A stretch of 10,230 bases of DNA, from contig CAMOIA010000029.1 of the NCBI GenBank assembly GCA_946615785.1, positions 1 through 10,230 of the forward strand, given 5' to 3'. The stretch is from an uncultured Clostridia bacterium. Lineage in GTDB: Bacteria; Bacillota; Clostridia; Christensenellales; Aristaeellaceae. Shown one piece after another: positions 6,466-10,230 of the stretch (position 1 is its first letter; each line of letters starts with the position of its first letter). The notes under the pieces were generated by a model. It was given only the letters and a program-made list of their open reading frames with translations. It searched no databases and was not told the origin of the DNA. Both the position numbers and the translations under genes were made by a program.

Positions 6466-6582
6466 GAATTTGTTCCTCTTTCGAGGGACGGAACGGGAAA
6501 AGGACAGTGGGCAATTCCGGCCGGAGGCTTGATTTACAGCGGCGGAAAAGGACTTCGTCTGAAAGCGGGTAGGTGATTCGGC
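6466..6582 (+). other. Leader region of ogt, no gene recognised
   Basis: About 110 bases separate the predicted start from the ogt GTG. The first bases can fold: GTTCC (6472-6476) with GGAAC (6490-6494), or alternatively CCTC (6475-6478) with GAGG (6483-6486). The rest is GC-rich and I recognise no known riboswitch core or terminator. The stretch 6350-6436 between the two divergent promoters also holds no gene that I can support. Confidence 0.4.
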
Positions 6583-7116
6583 GTGGTAAAGAGGCAGGTG
6601 CCTTCGCCGCTTGGGAATATCATGCTCGTCAGCGACGGCGCGGCGATCCTGGGCCTCTGGTTTGAGGGGCAGAAGAACGCGCCCCGGTGGCTGTGTGAAT
6701 GCGCCGAGGGCGATCTGAATGTTTTTGCGGAAGCAGAGACATGGCTGTATATCTATTTTGCCGGAAGGAACCCCGAGGCTTTTCCCCCGCTCAGACCGGA
6801 AGGCACGCCTTTTCAGAAGAAGGTCTGGGCCATACTGCGGACGATCCCTTACGGAAGCACCGTGACCTATGGCGCGATCGCCTCGCGCCTTGCCGGTCAG
6901 ACGGGCACAGGGCGCATGTCGGCGCAGGCGGTCGGGAGAGCTGTTGGGCGCAATCCCATTTCCATCCTGATCCCCTGCCACAGGGTCGTCGGCGCGGACG
7001 GAGGGCTTACCGGGTACGCGGGCGGCCTCGACCGCAAGCGTGCGCTTCTTTCCCTTGAGGGGAGCCTTCCCGCGGTGAAGGCGGCTATGGCAAAAACGGG
7101 CAAAAATCCACCATAA
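6583..7116 (+). CDS. ogt: Methylated-DNA--[protein]-cysteine S-methyltransferase
   Basis: This 177-residue protein repairs O6-methylguanine (and O4-methylthymine) in DNA by moving the methyl group irreversibly to its own cysteine, a single-use reaction. The N-terminal half (1-75) is the variable ferredoxin-like domain. The C-terminal half is the conserved DNA-binding domain: GTPFQKKVWAILRTIPYGSTVTYGAIA (74-100), with the winged-helix motif; AVGRAVGRNPISILIPCHRVV (116-136), containing the acceptor Cys132 in IPCHRV and the Arg119 region that flips the base; and GYAGGLDRKRALLSLEG near the end. The GTG start is used because an in-frame TGA lies 6 bases upstream (6574-6576), while AGGTGA (6571-6576) gives a binding site at 6-base spacing. 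It has its own promoter. No terminator follows before the argG promoter, so read-through into the arginine genes is possible. No Ada-type AraC domain is present. Confidence 0.96.
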   Translation: MVKRQVPSPLGNIMLVSDGAAILGLWFEGQKNAPRWLCECAEGDLNVFAEAETWLYIYFAGRNPEAFPPLRPEGTPFQKKVWAILRTIPYGSTVTYGAIASRLAGQTGTGRMSAQAVGRAVGRNPISILIPCHRVVGADGGLTGYAGGLDRKRALLSLEGSLPAVKAAMAKTGKNPP

Positions 7117-7123
7117 AAACAGC

Positions 7124-7152
7124 TTGACAAAAGCACGGATTAATTGCATAAT
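7124..7152 (+). promoter_or_regulatory. Promoter of the argGHF operon
   Basis: A perfect -35 TTGACA (7124-7129) lies 17 bases before CATAAT (7147-7152), a 5-of-6 -10. An overlapping TAATAT (7149-7154) at 19-base spacing is less likely. The -35 starts only 8 bases after the ogt stop codon. Transcription would start near 7159, giving a leader of roughly 43 bases. Confidence 0.83.
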
Positions 7153-7178
7153 ATTCGCGTTGTTTGTATAAATTTTCA
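7145..7178. promoter_or_regulatory. Candidate tandem ArgR (ARG box) operator
   Basis: TGTATAAATTTTCA (7165-7178) matches 12 of 14 positions of the widely conserved ARG box palindrome TGAATWWWWATTCA bound by ArgR/AhrC. A weaker, partial match, TGCATAATATTCGC (7145-7158), lies 20 bases upstream centre to centre and overlaps the -10. Tandem boxes about 20-21 bases apart are the known arrangement for arginine-bound ArgR hexamers. The AT-rich setting makes chance matches possible, and no argR gene is in the window. Confidence 0.5.
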
Positions 7179-7190
7179 TTTTGATTTTTC

Positions 7191-7195
7191 GGAGG
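7191..7195 (+). promoter_or_regulatory. Ribosome binding site that fixes the argG start
   Basis: GGAGG lies 6 bases before the ATG at 7202. The open frame also has an ATG at 7181, but that would begin before this site and overlap the candidate ARG box, so 7202 is preferred. Confidence 0.85.
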
Positions 7196-7201
7196 CGCCT
7201 C

Positions 7202-8419
7202 ATGAAAAAGGAAGACATCAAAAAGGTCGTGCTGAGCTATTCCGGCGGTCTGGACACATCCATCATTATTCCCTGGCTGAAGGAAAACTATAACAACTGC
7301 GAGGTCATCGCCGTATGCGGCAACGTCGGACAGAACGACGAGCTGGAGGGGCTTGAGGAAAAGGCCCTGAAAACCGGCGCGAGCAAGCTGTATGTGCTGG
7401 ACCTGACGGATGAATATGTAAACGATTATATCATTCCCACCATGAAGGCCGGCGCCGTGTATGAGGATTACCTGCTTGGCACAAGCCATGCACGTCCCTG
7501 CATCGCCAAGGGCCTGGTCGAAATCGCCAAGAAGGAGCACGCGGACGCCATCGTGCACGGCTGCACCGGCAAGGGAAACGATCAGGTGCGCTTTGAGCTT
7601 GCCATCAAGCATTTCGCGCCGAATATGACCATTATCGCGCCGTGGCGGGAATGGAATATCAAATCCCGGGATGAGGAGATCGATTACGCCGAAGCGCACA
7701 ACGTGCCGCTGAAGATCAACCGCGAGACCAACTATTCCAAAGACAAGAATCTCTGGCATTTAAGCCACGAGGGCCTCGACCTTGAGGACACCGCCAACGA
7801 ACCGCAGTATGAAAAGAAGGGCTTCCTCGAAATGGGCGTTTCGCCCATGGACGCGCCGGACGAACCCACCTATGTGACGATCGATTTTGAAAAGGGCATT
7901 CCGACCGCCCTTGACGGCAAGGCCATGAGCGCGAAGGAGATCATCCTGAAGCTCAACGAGCTCGGCGGCAAGAACGGCATCGGCATTATCGACATCGTGG
8001 AGAACAGGCTCGTCGGCATGAAGTGCCGCGGCGTCTACGAAACCCCCGGCGGCACCATCCTCTATGCTGCGCACAAGGCGCTTGAAACGATCACGCTGGA
8101 TAAAATGACCGCGCATGAAAAGGAGCGCCTTTCCATCACGTTTGCGGAACTCGTGTATAACGGCCAGTGGTTCACGCCGCTTCGCGAAGCGCTTTCCGCC
8201 TTTGTCGACAAGACCCAGGAGCGCGTGAACGGCACGGTGAAGCTGAAGCTGTACAAGGGCAACATCATCAAGGCGGGCGTCACGAGCCCCTGCAGCCTCT
8301 ACAGTGAGGAGATCGCGACCTTCGGCGAGAGCGATTACGACCAGACGGACGCGCGCGGCTTCATCAACCTGTATGGGCTGCCCATCAAGGTGCAGGCGCT
8401 GGTCGACGGCCGCAAATAA
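7202..8419 (+). CDS. argG: Argininosuccinate synthase
   Basis: ArgG joins citrulline and aspartate, using ATP (to AMP and diphosphate), to form argininosuccinate, the penultimate step of arginine synthesis in the cytosol. The 405-residue protein has the normal length (about 400). Its N-terminal nucleotide-binding domain starts with VVLSYSGGLDTS (9-20), the PP-loop that binds ATP. ARPCIAK (97-103) and HGCTGKGNDQVRFEL (119-133) are the second family signature and contact ATP, citrulline and aspartate. The C-terminal catalytic and tetramerisation region continues without interruption. It is the first gene of an argG-argH-argF run behind a single strong promoter and probable ArgR boxes, so repression by arginine is likely. 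A 76-base gap containing a strong palindrome separates it from argH. Confidence 0.98.
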   Translation: MKKEDIKKVVLSYSGGLDTSIIIPWLKENYNNCEVIAVCGNVGQNDELEGLEEKALKTGASKLYVLDLTDEYVNDYIIPTMKAGAVYEDYLLGTSHARPCIAKGLVEIAKKEHADAIVHGCTGKGNDQVRFELAIKHFAPNMTIIAPWREWNIKSRDEEIDYAEAHNVPLKINRETNYSKDKNLWHLSHEGLDLEDTANEPQYEKKGFLEMGVSPMDAPDEPTYVTIDFEKGIPTALDGKAMSAKEIILKLNELGGKNGIGIIDIVENRLVGMKCRGVYETPGGTILYAAHKALETITLDKMTAHEKERLSITFAELVYNGQWFTPLREALSAFVDKTQERVNGTVKLKLYKGNIIKAGVTSPCSLYSEEIATFGESDYDQTDARGFINLYGLPIKVQALVDGRK

Positions 8420-8447
8420 AGAACGTCCAACTGAGCATAGCAAGTAT

Positions 8448-8477
8448 TTTGTCCCGGCAGGTTCCTGTCGGGACAAA
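8448..8477 (+). repeat. Strong intercistronic palindrome between argG and argH
   Basis: TTTGTCCCGGCAGG (8448-8461) and CCTGTCGGGACAAA (8464-8477) are reverse complements over 14 positions, with one G-U pair, separated by only TT. The RNA would be a 13-bp hairpin with a tetraloop. It is not followed by a U-tract, and the argH ribosome binding site begins 6 bases later, so it does not look like a simple terminator. It may be an attenuator, an RNA-processing or stability element, or a copy of a dispersed palindromic repeat. Confidence 0.75.
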
Positions 8478-8483
8478 TTGAAT

Positions 8484-8490
8484 AAAGGAG
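8484..8490 (+). promoter_or_regulatory. Ribosome binding site that fixes the argH start
   Basis: AAAGGAG lies 5 bases before the ATG at 8496. The open frame continues upstream into argG, but the added 64 residues are an alternate reading of argG and the hairpin. Confidence 0.85.
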
Positions 8491-8495
8491 TTTGC

Positions 8496-9875
8496 ATGGC
8501 GAAAATGTGGGCGGGCCGCGCCAGCGGGGATACGGCGGCGGTCGCGGACGATTTCAATTCCTCCATTCCCTTTGACATGCGCATGTACAGGCAGGATATC
8601 CGCGGCAGCATCGCGCATGCGCGCATGCTGAAAAAGCAGGGCATCCTGGACGGGCACGAAGCGGACGCCATCGTGGAAGGACTGAACGGCATCCTGCGGG
8701 ATCTGGAAGAGGGTACACTGCAGATCAACCTTTCCGCGGAAGATATTCACATGTTTGTTGAGGAAGTGCTCACCGAGCGCATTGGGTCCGCGGGAAAGCG
8801 GCTGCATACCGCAAGGAGCCGGAATGACCAGGTGGCGCTGGACATGCGGCTGTACCTTCGGGACGAAATAAGCCAGATCAGAGAATTGCTTCGAAACGTT
8901 ATGCGCGCCCTGCTCGCGCAGGCGAAGGCCAATCAGGACGCGGTGATGCCCGGGTATACCCATTTGCAGCGCGCGCAGCCGATCGTGTTTGCGCACCACC
9001 TGCTCGCGTACGAGATGATGCTCATGCGCGACGACGGGAGGCTAAAGGATACCGCGGACCGCATGAACGTGTGTCCCATCGGTTCCTGTGCGCTGGCCGG
9101 CACGACCTATCCCACCGACCGCGCATTTGAGGCCGAAGAGTTGCAGTTTTCGCGCCCCTGTCTCAACTCCATCGACGGCGTGAGCGACCGCGATTTTTGT
9201 CTGGAGCTGCTTTCGGCGCTGTCCATTCTGATGATGCATCTGAGCCGGCTCAGCGAGGAGATCATTCTGTGGAGCTCCTGGGAATTCCGCTTTATCGAAC
9301 TGAGCGACAGCTTTACGACCGGCTCTTCGATCATGCCGCAGAAAAAGAATCCGGATATGGCGGAGCTCTGCAGGGGCAAGACAGGACGCGTATACGGCTC
9401 CCTGATGGCGCTTCTGAGCGCGATGAAGGGCCTTCCGCTGGCATATAACAAGGATATGCAGGAGGACAAGGAGGGCGTTTTCGACGCGGTGGATACGGTC
9501 AAAATGTGCCTTCGCGTGTTTGCGCCGATGATCGAGGGCATGAAGACCCGCAAGGATAAAATGCGCCTTGCAGCCAAGGAAGGCTTTATCAACGCGACGG
9601 ACCTTGCGGATTATCTCACCCGCAAGGGGCTTCCGTTCCGGGAGGCCTACAAGCTGTCCGGACAGATCGTCGCCATGTGCCAGGAGAGGGGCATCGGGCT
9701 TGAAGACGTGCCGCTGAATGATTATCAGGCGTATTCGCCGCTCTTTTCTGAGGACGTGTACGAAAGCATCCGCCTTGAGGAATGCGTGAAGAGAAGGATC
9801 AGCTTCGGCGGGACGGGGCCGGAATCCGTTGCCATGCAGTTGAAAGCAGTTGAAGGCTTCCTTGCGGAAGCGTGA
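8496..9875 (+). CDS. argH: Argininosuccinate lyase
   Basis: ArgH splits argininosuccinate into arginine and fumarate, the last step of arginine synthesis. It belongs to the aspartase/fumarase superfamily and acts as a cytosolic tetramer whose active sites are built from three subunits. The 459-residue product has the normal length. It begins MAKMWAGRASGDTAAVADDFN-like, as ArgH proteins do. It carries HTARSRNDQVA (104-114), GYTHLQRAQP (153-162, with the catalytic-region His156) and the superfamily signature GSSIMPQKKNPD (276-287), whose flexible loop holds the catalytic serine. The start at 8496 is supported by its ribosome binding site and the family N-terminus. argF follows after 13 bases, so argH and argF are almost certainly co-transcribed and translationally close. 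Confidence 0.98.
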   Translation: MAKMWAGRASGDTAAVADDFNSSIPFDMRMYRQDIRGSIAHARMLKKQGILDGHEADAIVEGLNGILRDLEEGTLQINLSAEDIHMFVEEVLTERIGSAGKRLHTARSRNDQVALDMRLYLRDEISQIRELLRNVMRALLAQAKANQDAVMPGYTHLQRAQPIVFAHHLLAYEMMLMRDDGRLKDTADRMNVCPIGSCALAGTTYPTDRAFEAEELQFSRPCLNSIDGVSDRDFCLELLSALSILMMHLSRLSEEIILWSSWEFRFIELSDSFTTGSSIMPQKKNPDMAELCRGKTGRVYGSLMALLSAMKGLPLAYNKDMQEDKEGVFDAVDTVKMCLRVFAPMIEGMKTRKDKMRLAAKEGFINATDLADYLTRKGLPFREAYKLSGQIVAMCQERGIGLEDVPLNDYQAYSPLFSEDVYESIRLEECVKRRISFGGTGPESVAMQLKAVEGFLAEA

Positions 9876-9877
9876 AC

Positions 9878-9883
9878 AGGAGG
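9878..9883 (+). promoter_or_regulatory. Ribosome binding site of argF
   Basis: AGGAGG, a full consensus site, begins 3 bases after the argH stop codon and lies 5 bases before the argF ATG at 9889. Confidence 0.85.
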
Positions 9884-9888
9884 AAGAC

Positions 9889-10230
9889 ATGAACCTGAAA
9901 GGCAGGCATTTTCTGACGCTGAAGGATTTTACGGCGGAGGAGATCGAGTATTTGCTGGACCTGGCTGCGGATTTGAAGGACAGGAAAAAGAAAGGCATTC
10001 CGCACCGCATGCACGAGGGCAAGAACATTGCGCTGGTGTTTGAAAAAACGTCTACCCGCACCCGCTGCTCCTTTGAGGTGGCGGCGGCGGATCTGGGCAT
10101 CCACCCGGTGTACCTGGACCCCAAATCCTCCCAGATCGGCAAGAAGGAATCCATCGCGGACACGGCGCGGGTGCTTGGACGCATGTTCGACGGCATCGAA
10201 TACCGCGGTTTTGGCCAGGAAATCGTGGAA
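9889..10230 (+). CDS. argF: Ornithine carbamoyltransferase, 3'-truncated by the window edge
   Basis: This enzyme makes citrulline and phosphate from ornithine and carbamoyl phosphate, feeding argininosuccinate synthase. The first 114 residues are visible; the frame is open to the last base and a complete protein would be about 305-335 residues. The segment is the carbamoyl-phosphate-binding domain. RHFLTLKDFTAEEIEYLLDLA (6-26) is the usual first helix. FEKTSTRTRCSFEVAA (51-66) contains the STRTR motif that grips carbamoyl phosphate. SQIGKKESIADTARVLGRM (80-98) distinguishes ornithine from aspartate carbamoyltransferases, and the visible part ends in YRGFGQEIVE. The sequence alone does not separate anabolic argF from catabolic arcB. 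The argGHF arrangement, without arcA or arcC in view, favours the biosynthetic role. Confidence 0.95.
   Translation, partial: MNLKGRHFLTLKDFTAEEIEYLLDLAADLKDRKKKGIPHRMHEGKNIALVFEKTSTRTRCSFEVAAADLGIHPVYLDPKSSQIGKKESIADTARVLGRMFDGIEYRGFGQEIVE

Noticed and set aside
6448..7221. Open frame of 257 codons on the minus strand opposite ogt
   Set aside because: It runs through the ogt gene and both the ogt and argG promoters in antisense, and its translation shows no recognisable domain.
8304..8495. N-terminal extension of argH into argG
   Set aside because: These codons are a different frame of the argG 3' end plus the hairpin; ArgH proteins start at the MAKMWAGR position.
8448..8495. Intrinsic terminator or T-box between argG and argH
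   Set aside because: There is no U-tract after the hairpin and no T-box core sequence, and the genes are consecutive steps of one pathway, so the hairpin is listed as a palindrome of unknown role.
7085..8728. Two long minus-strand open frames opposite argG
   Set aside because: Both are shadows of argG. The apparent valine-rich and hydrophobic stretches come from reversed argG codons.
9042..10196. Open frame of 384 codons on the minus strand opposite argH and argF
   Set aside because: It spans two well-recognised genes in antisense and contains no family motif.
1..10230. A defence system, prophage, CRISPR array, integron or transposon
   Set aside because: I found no regularly spaced repeats, recombinase, transposase, nuclease or toxin-antitoxin motif, and every large open region is accounted for by a housekeeping or transport gene.

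Overview
The window reads as chromosomal DNA from a low-redundancy, Gram-positive-type genome, most likely an anaerobic member of the Clostridia with a moderately high GC content (high 50s percent by eye, not computed). The reasons are strong purine-rich ribosome binding sites, TTGACA/TATAAT-type promoters, a SAM-I (S-box) riboswitch in front of metK, a MATE-transporter-rich neighbourhood and a candidate ArgR-type operator. I see no phage, insertion sequence, CRISPR array, rRNA or tRNA.

Left part (1-4213), membrane transport. The 3' two thirds of a MATE-family exporter gene (+) runs off the left edge. It converges on a FUSC-like membrane protein gene (-), with a shared hairpin terminator between them. 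The FUSC-like gene is divergent from a second, complete MATE gene (+), whose leader holds a 25-bp dyad. The FUSC-like protein has a long cytoplasmic C-terminal half that looks like a Cof-type HAD fold with its catalytic motifs lost. A large bidirectional hairpin terminator closes this part.

Middle part (4224-7116), S-adenosylmethionine and methyl chemistry. A small class I SAM-dependent methyltransferase gene and metK lie on the minus strand. metK is preceded, in order of transcription, by a near-consensus promoter, a textbook SAM-I riboswitch aptamer, an intrinsic terminator and a ribosome binding site, so its expression should fall when SAM is plentiful. Divergent from metK, with its own consensus promoter, is ogt, encoding a methylated-DNA repair protein with the PCHR active site.

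Right part (7124-10230), arginine biosynthesis. argG, argH and argF (argF cut by the right edge) lie head to tail on the plus strand behind one strong promoter that overlaps candidate ArgR boxes. Together they convert ornithine to arginine through citrulline and argininosuccinate. A 14-bp, U-tract-free hairpin sits between argG and argH.

All eight protein families are recognisable, and nothing here compels a claim of a wholly new system. The observations most worth a second look are the FUSC/degenerate-HAD fusion, the argG-argH intercistronic palindrome (possibly a dispersed repeat), the dyad in the second MATE leader, and the two mutually exclusive hairpins in the methyltransferase leader.
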